Origin: Ruegeria arenilitoris
Lineage (GTDB): Bacteria > Pseudomonadota > Alphaproteobacteria > Rhodobacterales > Rhodobacteraceae
Assembly (NCBI RefSeq): GCF_013031355.1
Contig: NZ_WPZO01000013.1
Coordinates: 62,001 to 126,000, forward strand
Reading direction: 5' to 3'
DNA length: 64,000 bases
The translations under genes and the position numbers were made by a program. Under the pieces are notes generated by a model. It searched no databases. It saw only the letters and a list, made by a program, of their open reading frames with translations, and had not been told where the DNA came from. How positions within the stretch are numbered: position 1 is the stretch's first letter; the number at the start of each line of letters is the position of its first letter. Positions 46,579 to 57,200 of the stretch are shown in pieces.

Positions 46579-48558
46579 ATGGGCATTGATCGAACCGAAG
46601 TACGAGATTTTTTGAAGGATTGGGCAAACACCAATTCCAAACCTCACTTTGCAGTATTGATTGAAGGCCGCTGGGGCTGTGGGAAGACACACTTCGTCAC
46701 CAGGCTTCTGGAAGATGAGACATTCACAGATCGCAAACCGATATACCTTTCTGTTTTTGGTATCGCTGACATCCAATCTCTTGAGACAAGTCTCTTCTAT
46801 GCCAGTGCCAGCACGGCTACCAAGACATTGCACAAAAGCGTAGGGCTTGCTGGATCAATATTCAGCGGTGCGCTCACGCTGGGAACAGGTGGAATACTGG
46901 GAGGCACTGCAAACCTTAACAAGGTTGTTGATGCCGCCACTTCACAACTCGAACAATCGGCCAAGAACATGGATGGAGCCCTTTTGGTTCTTGATGACTT
47001 GGAACGCTGCCAAATCCCGATGTCAGAGCTACTAGGTGTCGTGAACCGCTTTGTGGAGCATGGGGATACTCGCGTGATCCTATGCGCGAACACCGACAAC
47101 CTGGATGACAAACACTTCAGTGCCTTTAAGGAAAAGGTTGTTGGGCAATCTTTCTTACTGGCAAGCGATCCTGACAGTGCATTGGCATCATTCATAACTG
47201 AGATTGGACAGACTGAAGCTCGTGAACTCTTGTTGAAGCACCAAGGTGATATTCTCTATCTTTACGGTAAGTCGGGGTTTCACAACCTAAGGGCGTTGCG
47301 TCAGTTTATCTGGCAGTTGGCCTCCATTCTGGAGAAAATGAAACGGGAGTACCGTCAGAACGACAAACTAGTTCAAAACCTTATCACTCAATTCTTCATC
47401 TTCTTCATCGAGTTCAAGCTCGACCTGGCGGATGAAACATCATCTCTGAAACCTCAAGATTTGTTGGGAAAGTATGATGAAGATAGGGATGAAGTTCGTC
47501 ATGTTTATGAGTTTTCATTCGACAAAGATAAGGAACCCACACCTAAAAGGCGGGTCTTCGAAAAATACGAACAACATAACGGGATCAGGACCGTCATTAC
47601 TGTCCAAAATTGGATATCGATCTTGACCTCTGGAGTTGTTGATGCCGACAGATTGAACGCTGAACTGGCCCAATCGGATGAAGTTGCTGGCGTTGCAGCA
47701 TGGCCATCTTGGCGGCGGCTTTGGCACCTCTATGACTGGGATTTTTCAGATGGTTCTGAAACAGAATTTTGGTCTGATGTTGAAGACATGCAATCGAACC
47801 TGAAGGATGGCCGTTACGTCGAAGTTGGTGAGTTTCTTCATGTTGTTGGCGTTTCCATTATGTTGGCAGATCACAAGCTGATTGACCAAACCGTTCCTAC
47901 GACGATTGCACAGTTGAAGACATACATTGATGAAATGTTCGTCACCCAGCTAACGGATGAGCGTTGTCGTGGTGTCACGGAAAGTTTCGGTCGTCATTTT
48001 GACTCGTATGACGGCCTAGGATTTATCGGGCGAGAGGATGCGGAATTTAAGGATGTGATGAAGTACCTAGTCGGGAAAATGGATGCCTGGCACCACACTT
48101 GGATGAGTGAGGATGCTGGCAAAGAACTCCTGAAATTCCTTGCCGAAGATTGGGTACGTTTCTTTGGAAACCTAACCATAATCAACCACGCGCCAGAACA
48201 GCGTTACTTGGATGTGCCAATATTGGCGACCATTGATGTTAAAACCTTTGTTGATGCGTGGTTCAGCCTATCGCGTCATGACGAACGGCTTGTCGTTGGA
48301 AGCATTAAGAACCGCTATGAGTATCGGACTGAACTCTTGGATGCAGAGGGTTCTTGGTGGCGCGATATTCAAGTTGAACTGTCACATCGGATTGCAATCT
48401 CAAAGAGCAAGCCAAGGAATGTTCAGATAAAAAATCTTATTAACCACATCAATTCATCAATTATTGAGAAATGGGAACTGCGGCAGTTCTCAGAGTTCTC
48501 AAGTGGCAATTCAACTGACCTTAGCTGGATGACAAGAAAGCGGGTCGGTAACAAATGA
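46579..48558 (+). CDS. KAP-like P-loop NTPase, first gene of KAP-SIR2 operon
   Basis: 659 residues from the ATG at 46579 (a GTG directly before is also in frame). Walker A is GRWGCGKTH (G30-T37), Walker B is LLVLDDLERC (D139, D140), and a sensor-like block CANTDNLDD follows. A glycine-rich hydrophobic insert (about residues 86-112, GLAGSIFSGALTLGTGGILGG) lies between Walker A and B, where KAP NTPases often carry membrane helices. The C-terminal 350 residues are helical and unrecognised. Its stop overlaps the SIR2 start by 4 nt (ATGA), so the two are made together. By analogy it would sense infection and control the SIR2 effector. Confidence 0.8.
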   Translation: MGIDRTEVRDFLKDWANTNSKPHFAVLIEGRWGCGKTHFVTRLLEDETFTDRKPIYLSVFGIADIQSLETSLFYASASTATKTLHKSVGLAGSIFSGALTLGTGGILGGTANLNKVVDAATSQLEQSAKNMDGALLVLDDLERCQIPMSELLGVVNRFVEHGDTRVILCANTDNLDDKHFSAFKEKVVGQSFLLASDPDSALASFITEIGQTEARELLLKHQGDILYLYGKSGFHNLRALRQFIWQLASILEKMKREYRQNDKLVQNLITQFFIFFIEFKLDLADETSSLKPQDLLGKYDEDRDEVRHVYEFSFDKDKEPTPKRRVFEKYEQHNGIRTVITVQNWISILTSGVVDADRLNAELAQSDEVAGVAAWPSWRRLWHLYDWDFSDGSETEFWSDVEDMQSNLKDGRYVEVGEFLHVVGVSIMLADHKLIDQTVPTTIAQLKTYIDEMFVTQLTDERCRGVTESFGRHFDSYDGLGFIGREDAEFKDVMKYLVGKMDAWHHTWMSEDAGKELLKFLAEDWVRFFGNLTIINHAPEQRYLDVPILATIDVKTFVDAWFSLSRHDERLVVGSIKNRYEYRTELLDAEGSWWRDIQVELSHRIAISKSKPRNVQIKNLINHINSSIIEKWELRQFSEFSSGNSTDLSWMTRKRVGNK

Positions 48559-51500
48559 GATTTCACGTAAACGGTCCAATCATCCCAGATGTCCTACTTG
48601 AACGTAGTGATACTGGCCGTGTCGTATTCCTCTGCGGCGCTGGTGTGTCATTGCCATCTGGTATGCCGAGCTTCATCGGTCTTACCCAACATGTGATTGA
48701 CTTCTTTGATCCACCAGAAGACTCCGAAATTATGCGGGCGTTCCAGCCTTGGATTGATGATCCAACTGGTACAAACATGCCACTGGATCAAATCTTTAAT
48801 CTTCTTCACCTGGAATATGGTCGCGATGAGGTGAATGCTCTCGTAACAGAGCGCCTTCAGGCTTCTACTGGTAGCGGTCAAGTCGGCCATCACCACAACT
48901 TGGTAAAACGTATCTCAACCAGCCCAAACGGCGTCCCACAGATCGTCACGACCAACTTTGACCTGTTGTTCGAACTGGATGTTGATCTCCCCACGTTTGC
49001 ACCTCCAGCTTTCCCTGATCTTACATTTGGAAACTCGGTTGAGGGCATCACATACCTGCACGGACGACTTGCGAACCAAGCTGCGGATCAACACCCATAT
49101 GTCCTTAGTAGTGCTGATTTTGGTCGTGCATACCTTTCAGAGGCGTGGGCCACAAATTTCATACGGAACTTACTGGAACACTACACTGTGGTACTGGTGG
49201 GATATCAGGCTGAAGACCCTCCAATTAAGTATCTGCTGCAAGGGTTGAACCACGATGGGCAGTTTGACCGCACCCGAATATATGCTTTTGATAAGGGAAC
49301 ACCTGAGGACATCGAAGCTAAGTGGCGCGACCGTGGTGTTACGGCAATAGCCTATCCTGATCATCCAGACCTCTGGGAGACTATGGAGGCATGGGCAGAT
49401 CGGGCTGATGATCCCAGAAATTGGCGTAAGTCGGTAATTGCTACGACAGAACATGATCCCAAATCACTGGCACCATATCAGCGAGGTCAAGTAGCACATG
49501 TTCTACGATCCGTGGCTGGTGCCAAATTACTAGCTGATGCAGAGCATACAACGCATCCAGAGTGGGTATGTGTTTTCAGCGGGTCCATTCGCTCCGCTAA
49601 ACGTGTCAGCGGGTATGGTGATGATGCTGAAGTCTTTGAGCCGATTGAAGCTTATGGGCTGGATGATGATCGTCCGAGCCTTTCAGATGAAGACTACCGT
49701 CGTGGTATCTTCAATGATGATTTGTTGTCTTGGCGGCACGGTGATGAAAACCCATCTGGCGCACATCGTTTAGGTGGTCGAACTCCCGATAGTCATACCA
49801 GTGTTCCCCCGCGACTGTGGCATCTGTTGAGGTGGATAGGGGATAATGTGTCCAGCCCTGTCATCGCTTGGTGGGCTATTAGGCAGAACGGGTTGCACCC
49901 GCGCCTTTTGAATCACATTGAATGGTGCTTAGATCAGAAGAAAGAGCTTCCTGACAAAGCGCGACATACTTGGGCTTTGATTATTGATCACCACAAAGAC
50001 CCCAGGAACCGTGAATGGGATGGCGACTGGTTTGATCTGAAGAGACGGGTTGCGAACGAGGGTTGGTCCCCAAGTGTTCTGCGTGAGTTTGGTCGCGTTG
50101 CTGCGCCTAAGCTGGATATCAAACCACCCTACAGTTTGGCAGGTGCGCGTCCTCCAACAGAGGATTGGCAAGACATAGAACTTGGTCACCTGGGGCGGTT
50201 CGAAGTGAAGTTCCTTGAACGTCACAATGATGATCTGTCCATACCTGACGACGTTCTTCCGCAAGTGTTTGGAATGTTTGAAGGTGCGATGAAGGCAACC
50301 TCAGGTATGCTGTCAGATATTGGTACGACCTATTTTGACACGCCGACGTGTTACCCTGATCGTGAGGTGGATGGCGAAGATCGGCACAATGAAGCTGCCG
50401 ACGCGATGAAGTTCTTCGTTGAGCTATTCGAACGACTGGTACAGGTGTCTCCTGATATTGCACTGGGGCACTTCCTGACCTGGCCAATTGAGGACCAATT
50501 CTTCTTCAAGAAACTGTCCCTCTACGCTCTGTCCAAGGAAGACCTGTTTGAGCCTGAAGAGGTCGGTCAGCGCGTTCTTGTACTGAGCCAAAGTACCTTC
50601 TGGAACATTGATGTAGCACGGGAAGTGATATTTCTGCTGGTTGACAGGTGGTCAGCATTTCCAGAACCACTTCGTTATCAACTAGGTGAACGACTTCTCA
50701 GCGGCCCAGATCAAGAAAGCTACTGGTCCGATGATGAGTATCCAAGTACGCGCGATGAGTTCATTGCAAGATATGCGCGTTACCTGGAAATGCAGGGGTG
50801 TGAACTTGTAGGTGATCAAAGTGAACGCCTTGCTGCTATCATTCATCGCATTCAGGACTGGAGCGATGGATGGGCGACCTCAACAGTCACCGAAAATGGT
50901 ACTCATGTTGGGTGGGTTGGAACAGATGAAGCACCTGATGCTGTGGTGGACCTCGCCGTTGATCAGATCATTCCACGCGCAAAAGAGGACCTTCAACGTG
51001 ACTTTGGAAGTTTCACAAACAAACGCCCATTCACGGGTCTGGTAAAGGCCAATCCGCGTAAAGCTTTGTCAGCACTATCGGTTGCAGCCAGACATGACGA
51101 TTACCCACAGGCATTTTGGTCGGCAATGATCAACGAGTTACCTGGTGACATTACACCGAGGCTTAGAAAGGTGTTTCTGCATCGTCTAATGCGCCTTCCT
51201 CATCCCGTTATTGTAGAGTTGAGGCATACCTTATGTCGATGGTTAGAGCAGAACATCTCAAAGCTAGTTGAGTTCGATGAAAGACTCGCATGGTCTGTGT
51301 TTGATAATGTTGTGGACGGAGTTTTTAGTGGTGGGGAAGCTGCCAATAAGAGTGGTATCGGCGAAATAAGGCGTGGAGATGAAGTCATTCCTAAATCACG
51401 TCGCACATATCATCATGCCATCAATGGGCCTGTAGGAATGTGCGCAGAAGCTGCGTTCCGCGCAGTGCCTGGTGAAGAACAAGAACAAAACTCGCTAATC

Positions 51501-52355
51501 CCAGCCTATATCAAGAACCGTATTGAACGCTTGTTCGCCGCACCAGGCGAAGGTTCTGACCACGCTGTTTCAATCACTTTCAGCAAGTTGAATTGGTTGA
51601 TGCACGTTGATCCAGAATGGGTTGAGCAACGACTGGTTCCAATGCTTGCATTTGATCACTCTGCCGCTGAATCAGCGTGGAATGGCTTCCTGAGCAGAGG
51701 TCGTAATCCTTCGTCAAAACTTGTGGTTCTAATCAAACCGCTGTTGTTAGAGTTGCCACCTTGGATCGCACGGCAAGCCTGGGACCGCGACTTGGCCAAA
51801 GTTGCGATAAGATGGTTGGGCTGGTTGTGCATTTTTAGGCGTGACAAGGAAGACGGGCTGTCCAAGAAACAAATGCGTCGTGTACTGCGCGATATGTCTG
51901 GTGATACTCGTAACCAGCTAATCTGGTGGTTGGGAAAAGTCGGCCAAGGTAACGACAACGGTTGGGAGGAGCTAGTAGTACCATTCTTGAATGATGTTTG
52001 GCCAAGAGAACGTATCTTTCGTACCGCCTCATCAGTCGAATCTTGGATTGGTATGCTTGACGATACTGGTGCAAGTTTTCCTGTGGTGTACAGGGCGTTA
52101 AAGCGGTTCCTGGTACCAGTTGAAACTGACCGTCATCCATTCTACCGATTTACTCGTGAGGTCGGTGACGATGACCCCATAACAGTACAGTTTCCAGAGG
52201 AAACACTTGACCTACTGGACACAGTAACGCCGCGCGTCTTGAGCCAGCCACCCTATGAACTGCCAAAGATACTGGCATTGATAACAGAAGCCTCACCAGA
52301 GCTTAAAGCAGATAGACGGTATCTGAGACTCATTGACCTGGTTGAGAGTAACTAG
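48555..52355 (+). CDS. SIR2-domain protein with DUF4020-like C-terminus
   Basis: 1266 residues. The N-terminal 280 residues are a SIR2-fold NAD-binding domain: FLCGAGVSLPSGMPSF (GAG at 28-30), the catalytic asparagine region VTTNFD (N134, D136), the catalytic histidine in YLHG (H169) and a later LVGYQAEDPP block. All key residues for NAD hydrolysis are present. The long middle is helical repeat-like. The last 250 residues resemble DUF4020, which is found fused to SIR2 in bacterial defence islands. SIR2 effectors in Thoeris, DSR, Avs5 and SIR2-HerA deplete NAD on infection; here the coupled partner is a KAP NTPase. Codon use is AT-richer than the left flank. Confidence 0.85.
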   Translation: MRFHVNGPIIPDVLLERSDTGRVVFLCGAGVSLPSGMPSFIGLTQHVIDFFDPPEDSEIMRAFQPWIDDPTGTNMPLDQIFNLLHLEYGRDEVNALVTERLQASTGSGQVGHHHNLVKRISTSPNGVPQIVTTNFDLLFELDVDLPTFAPPAFPDLTFGNSVEGITYLHGRLANQAADQHPYVLSSADFGRAYLSEAWATNFIRNLLEHYTVVLVGYQAEDPPIKYLLQGLNHDGQFDRTRIYAFDKGTPEDIEAKWRDRGVTAIAYPDHPDLWETMEAWADRADDPRNWRKSVIATTEHDPKSLAPYQRGQVAHVLRSVAGAKLLADAEHTTHPEWVCVFSGSIRSAKRVSGYGDDAEVFEPIEAYGLDDDRPSLSDEDYRRGIFNDDLLSWRHGDENPSGAHRLGGRTPDSHTSVPPRLWHLLRWIGDNVSSPVIAWWAIRQNGLHPRLLNHIEWCLDQKKELPDKARHTWALIIDHHKDPRNREWDGDWFDLKRRVANEGWSPSVLREFGRVAAPKLDIKPPYSLAGARPPTEDWQDIELGHLGRFEVKFLERHNDDLSIPDDVLPQVFGMFEGAMKATSGMLSDIGTTYFDTPTCYPDREVDGEDRHNEAADAMKFFVELFERLVQVSPDIALGHFLTWPIEDQFFFKKLSLYALSKEDLFEPEEVGQRVLVLSQSTFWNIDVAREVIFLLVDRWSAFPEPLRYQLGERLLSGPDQESYWSDDEYPSTRDEFIARYARYLEMQGCELVGDQSERLAAIIHRIQDWSDGWATSTVTENGTHVGWVGTDEAPDAVVDLAVDQIIPRAKEDLQRDFGSFTNKRPFTGLVKANPRKALSALSVAARHDDYPQAFWSAMINELPGDITPRLRKVFLHRLMRLPHPVIVELRHTLCRWLEQNISKLVEFDERLAWSVFDNVVDGVFSGGEAANKSGIGEIRRGDEVIPKSRRTYHHAINGPVGMCAEAAFRAVPGEEQEQNSLIPAYIKNRIERLFAAPGEGSDHAVSITFSKLNWLMHVDPEWVEQRLVPMLAFDHSAAESAWNGFLSRGRNPSSKLVVLIKPLLLELPPWIARQAWDRDLAKVAIRWLGWLCIFRRDKEDGLSKKQMRRVLRDMSGDTRNQLIWWLGKVGQGNDNGWEELVVPFLNDVWPRERIFRTASSVESWIGMLDDTGASFPVVYRALKRFLVPVETDRHPFYRFTREVGDDDPITVQFPEETLDLLDTVTPRVLSQPPYELPKILALITEASPELKADRRYLRLIDLVESN

Positions 52356-52914
52356 CTTCATGAAGTACACATGCAAACCAATGGGGAACTGGCTTTAGGC
52401 GTCAGTTCCCTAATGGTTACCGTAACGGGTTTGGCAAAAGTCAAAGAAATTTGCGAAGCAACTTCGTGTCGAGATTGCTGGAAGTGATAAGCCCTAGGCA
52501 TCAGTGGGTTTACAGCAGCGAAGTAGCGAACGATCGCTTTGTCCGCTAACCAGCCAGCTCATTCTTGGTTTTAAACGTCTGGAATGTGCGGTTCGCGACT
52601 TGCTGCACAAGCGAGACGTTGGGTGTTGTCGAAGGTCCGGTAAGGGCTCTTATTATCAATCGGCACGTCTGGCACAGAAAGGCGGCAGCTACTGCAGGTG
52701 CTGAGACCGTTCGAATACAATTACAACATCTAGACAAACTAACCGGACCGCTTCAAGGTCGACCCAAACCACCATACAATTGAGACTAAACACCTAGCAG
52801 AGCCAACGCGATATCTTATTTGTAAGTAAGTTCTTCCTTGTTTCAACCAGCAAAAAGAACAACAAAAAAGACGTCCCGCTACTGTTTGAGGGGTGCAACG
52901 GAGCAGTCGAACGA
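52356..52914. other. intergenic region after the KAP-SIR2 operon
   Basis: 559 bp. Short overlapping frames on both strands (52504-52783) have no ribosome-binding site or recognisable product. No clear terminator hairpin follows the SIR2 stop. Confidence 0.4.
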
Positions 52915-53760
52915 ATGTCATCAGATGATAGCTCATCTGGCCCTGACCACACCCGGGCCGAAGTGCAATTCACACATATTCCATCGCGACCGCCACCCAA
53001 AAGGAAGTTTCCCGTTGGCGTTCTTCTGATCTGGGGTGCGTTAGGCCTTCTGGTCGTGTTGGGCAAACCCTACTTAATGAGCGATCCAGTAGTAAGTAAG
53101 GCAGGACCCAAATACACCAGCGGTACTTTCACTTGGCAGAGCTACGATCCCACTTGGTCCACCTTGTTAGGCGAGTATGCGCTCGACGTTAAAGTGAACC
53201 CCTTGCGGATTAGTGGGTCGGACAAAGATACATTCACTGTTACCGGCGCGTTGCTTCGTTCTCTATGTGGCTCTGTACTGACAAAGTTGCCGGACCCGCC
53301 CGGTGGGGTCACTCGGGACGATATTTACCGACTGGGTTTTCGGTTCTTTGAAGCGGACGGTGGTGCGTCAACAGACATATTTCCAGTGCAAGTCCAAGAT
53401 GGAGCCTGCCGTGCCTTCGACGAGCAATTGATTTTCGACTGGAGTTATCCAGGACCGTTGGCTGGTTGGTCGCCAGTACAGTACAAAAAAAACGCTGACG
53501 AGGAGATAACGTTTACCTTCGGTCGACGGGGCGAAACCAAGGTTCCCTATGACCAAGTTGATCTAAAACTCGCCTGCGATGTGCTGTTTAAGGATTCTAC
53601 CGATAAAGTGCGAGAGATGCTGGATGAGGCAACAACGGTCAATATTCGCGTCGTAAAAGGGCTTGTCTCAGGTTTTGGCTGGCTTGGGCTCTACAAGTCG
53701 CAGCGCTTTAATATCCTCTACGATGTCTGCCACCCTAGTGGCGAGGTTTTCGAAGGGTAA
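52915..53760 (+). CDS. membrane-anchored hypothetical protein
   Basis: 281 residues. A polar, proline-rich N-terminus (about 1-31) is followed by one membrane helix (VGVLLIWGALGLLVVLG, about 34-50) and then a periplasmic domain of about 230 residues with several tryptophans, aromatics and three cysteines (CGSVL, CRAFD, CDVLF). No known motif. It may be a separate cargo gene of the island, or a membrane partner of the SIR2 system, although 560 bp separate them. Confidence 0.6.
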   Translation: MSSDDSSSGPDHTRAEVQFTHIPSRPPPKRKFPVGVLLIWGALGLLVVLGKPYLMSDPVVSKAGPKYTSGTFTWQSYDPTWSTLLGEYALDVKVNPLRISGSDKDTFTVTGALLRSLCGSVLTKLPDPPGGVTRDDIYRLGFRFFEADGGASTDIFPVQVQDGACRAFDEQLIFDWSYPGPLAGWSPVQYKKNADEEITFTFGRRGETKVPYDQVDLKLACDVLFKDSTDKVREMLDEATTVNIRVVKGLVSGFGWLGLYKSQRFNILYDVCHPSGEVFEG

Positions 53761-54242
53761 TAACCACAATTATCTTGGAGCTTAGTCTTGACCGATCAAT
53801 GCAGGTGTCACGCTTTTCAGAATTCGCTCTTGCCTATTTGCGAAGCCCTTAGCAAGAAATGCGCACGTCACCGCTGAAGCCATAAGGGGCAGCACTGTTG
53901 AGCTTCCTTGCTTTTCAATAAGCCGCGAAGAATGTCCGCTTTCCGCAGGTTCTACATTGCTGCAATAATGAAACCTAGTATGGCAGTGGAAGTCCACTTA
54001 GGGCTCATCCTACCTATCTATACTTGCTGCAGAAAGCGACTGTTCAGGGCCCAAAAAGTACAACGCTGCGCCGCTCACATGTGACCGATTTTGGCATCGA
54101 CGTCCCACCGTCAAGAACTCTGAAAGTTTCAAGTTCCCAAGTTTGGCCTTAAAAACCCTTCGGCGCAGGAATGCGCAAATTGCCGTTATTTGGAGTGCGC
54201 CCCCAAACGGTTCGATTCCTAACCGTTTAGGGGCAAATCTAT
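53761..54242. other. intergenic region between island genes and the RTX gene
   Basis: 482 bp between convergent genes. It contains the hairpin at 54201-54233 and otherwise nothing that I can support. Confidence 0.45.
54201..54233 (-). terminator. hairpin downstream of the RTX gene
   Basis: CCCCAAACGGTT (54201-54212) pairs with AACCGTTTAGGGG (54221-54233) with one bulged A and an 8-nt loop, about 10 nt past the RTX stop on the minus strand. It has no T-run, so it may be a Rho-assisted or 3'-stabilising structure. Confidence 0.55.
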
Positions 54243-57200
54243 TTATAAAAAGTTGAACTGATCCTCGGTCAGTGAAGTGACCGAAATGCCGTCGAGTTCA
54301 ACAGACCCAGTGTTCCATTCAATCCGTGTGCCTGAACCAGTGTCAACAAAGGTCAGGTCCGAATAAGAACTTCCACCGAGCGTCAGCGTATCCGTGTTCA
54401 ACTCGAAGTCTGTGATCCGATCAGCACCACTTGACGTACTAGCGTCAAAAACGAACTCGTCTGCCCCAGCACCACCTGTCAGGACGTCATCTCCAGCACC
54501 GCCAGAAATTACATCATCTGAAGCAAAGCCTAGGATCACGTCATCTCCAGAACCACCCAGAAGTGCTTTTTCCTTGATTTCTGCCAGACCCAGAACCGTA
54601 CCATCGGCAAATTCAATCAGTTCCATATCATATCTGCCGCTGCGGAAGTGGTCTGTGACAGTCACTGTCTCACCGTTACTCAGAGTGATCACTAGATCCT
54701 GACCCGCATTTTGCGAGAAGAGCACATCGTCAGCATTCACATCCGAAAAGATGAGGCGGTCGTTCCTGTTGTAGGCATCGTTGTCGACAATGACATCATT
54801 GCCGTTGCCAATGCTGTATATATAGGTATCCGCGCCGCCGCCTCCGCTTAGAGTGTCATTTCCAACGCCACCGTAGAACGTGTCCGCGCTATAGCTGCCT
54901 AATACGAGATCGTCGCCATCGCCATTTTGGTCGTTGATCGATTTCGCGATAATCTCCTGCTGACTCAACACTGTACCGTCGGCAAACTCAATCAACTCCA
55001 TATCATAGGAGCCGCTATAGAAATGGTCTTTGACCGTTACCGTGTCACCATTACCCAGTGATATTATCAGATCGTGGCTGCCATTCTGAGAGAAACTCAC
55101 GTCGCCGACATTGACGTTCGTGAAGACAAGGCGATCGTTCGTGTTATATGAGCTTTTATCCGCGATAACATCGTTTCCGTCCCCGAGGGTGTATATATAG
55201 GTGTCCGCCCCGTGTCCGCCGTTCAGAGTGTCATTCCCGGCACCTCCATGGAACGTGTCCGCTCCACCGCTGCCCAGCACAACATCGTCACCAGCGCCGT
55301 TCTGATCATTGATCGACTTCGTGACAATCTCCTGCTGGTTCAACACTGTACCGTCAGCAAATTCGATCAGCTCCATATCGTAGGAATCGCTGTAGAAATG
55401 GTCCTTGATGGTGACCGTCTCACCGCTGTTCAGAGTAATCAACAGGTCGTGGCTGCCATTCTGAGAGAAACTCACGTCTTCGGCATTCACATCCGTGAAG
55501 ACCAACTTATCTACATGAGAACTGTACGATCCTTTATCACTGATTGTGTACGATCCGTCACCCGCCGAGTGATAGTAGTTCTCAGCGTATTCTGATCCTT
55601 TGATCGAGCCCGTCGCTTTCTGGTCTGCAACCGACTTGTCCCGGATCGCTTGCGCATCCAACACTGTGCCATCAGCGAATTGAATCAGCTCCATATCGTA
55701 GGTGAAGCTGTAAAAATGATCTTTAATGGTGACGGCTTCGCCATTGCTTAACGTGATCACCAAGTCCTTTCCCGCATTCTGCGAGAAAGTCACATCGTCA
55801 GCGTTCACATCCATAAATACCAAGGTGTCGATGTAACTACTGTAGGATCCTTTGTCGCTGATCGTGTATGAACCGTCGCCCAAGGTGTGATAGTAGGTTT
55901 CTTCATACCCCGACCCTCTCACAAAGCCGGTGACTTTCTGATCCGCCACAGATTTATCTCGGATCTCCTGGACACCCAGCACTGTACCGTCGGAGAATTC
56001 AATTAGCTCCATATCATAGGAGAAACTGTAGAAATGATCCGTGACGGTCACCGTTTCGCCATTGCTCAAGGTGATGACCAAGTCCTGGCCCGCATTCTGT
56101 GAGAATTGCGCTTCATCAACATTTACATCGGTGAACACGAGGCGGTCGTCATACTTGTAACTGCTTTTGTCGGAGATAACGTCATTGCCATCTCCAAACC
56201 TGTACACATAGGTATCCGCCTGCGAATTCCCCTTCAGAGTATCGTCGCCTGCACCTCCCAGGAAAATTTTGGAACCGCCTGAGCTTTCGAGGGTATCATC
56301 GCCCCCTTTTCCAACAAGCATACCATTTCCAGCGACCGTTATTGAATCGGCCGCTTCAGTACCAACCTCCAAAGCCACGTCGAAGACAGCTTCAAGTTGT
56401 TCTTTGGTAACTGGCAAAGATGAATCTGCGAGAGCGGCCGGGAGATAACTAAACTCCGCCTGGAACCCCTTCAGATGCTCCAGGGCCTTTTGAACTGCGG
56501 CAGGTCCTTGGTCTGTGTATTGTGTTACATACTCTACAGCAAATGTTGCTCCATCGCCGAACAAAGCATCTGTAAACACATTGTATCCGATGTGTTTAAA
56601 CGGTGCCAGGAAACCAAGATCCGCATCCTCACCTTCGCTCAGAATAATGCTTTGAATAGATTGAGCGAGGAACCTAGTTTGATAGTAGTCTTCGACCGCT
56701 TCATATTGCTCGGTCATTTCCGATATTATATCCGGTTCTGGCACTCCTGCGATAATCTTGTCATGGGAAACCGAGTTCTCCGCTCTGGCGTAATCCCGCC
56801 CCATTATTTTTTGCAAGAATGCAAATTTCTCTGCGCTCAACTCAGGGACGTACGGGTCCTCAAAGCTCTGGATCGGTTTATTGAAGTCCAGGTTAATTGA
56901 TTTGCTAACGTCACCAGAAAAACCATCGCCTGTATCGGTTAGTCCATTGCTAGGATCGACGTTGCCGTCTCCACCATCGTTTATGATCTCAGGTGGACGT
57001 GGAAGGTAGGAGACTCCTCCCTCTTCTAACGGTTTGCCGTCCAGAAGAAGTACATTGATGATGGTGAATGAAGGGAAATAGTCTGAATCGGGGCGCACCA
57101 TCCCGTGTTGTTCAGCAATGTCGTCGATATCATCGTAGTCAAACTGCAAATCATCGATCACATCGAAGATATAAAAGTCCGGATCCGGCGTTGCGGACAA

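Noticed and set aside
54205..54233. tRNA-like T-arm (GGTTCGATTCC) downstream of the RTX gene
   Set aside because: The flanking bases do not pair as a T-stem, there is no acceptor, D-arm or anticodon arm upstream, and the bases are fully explained by the hairpin 54201-54233.
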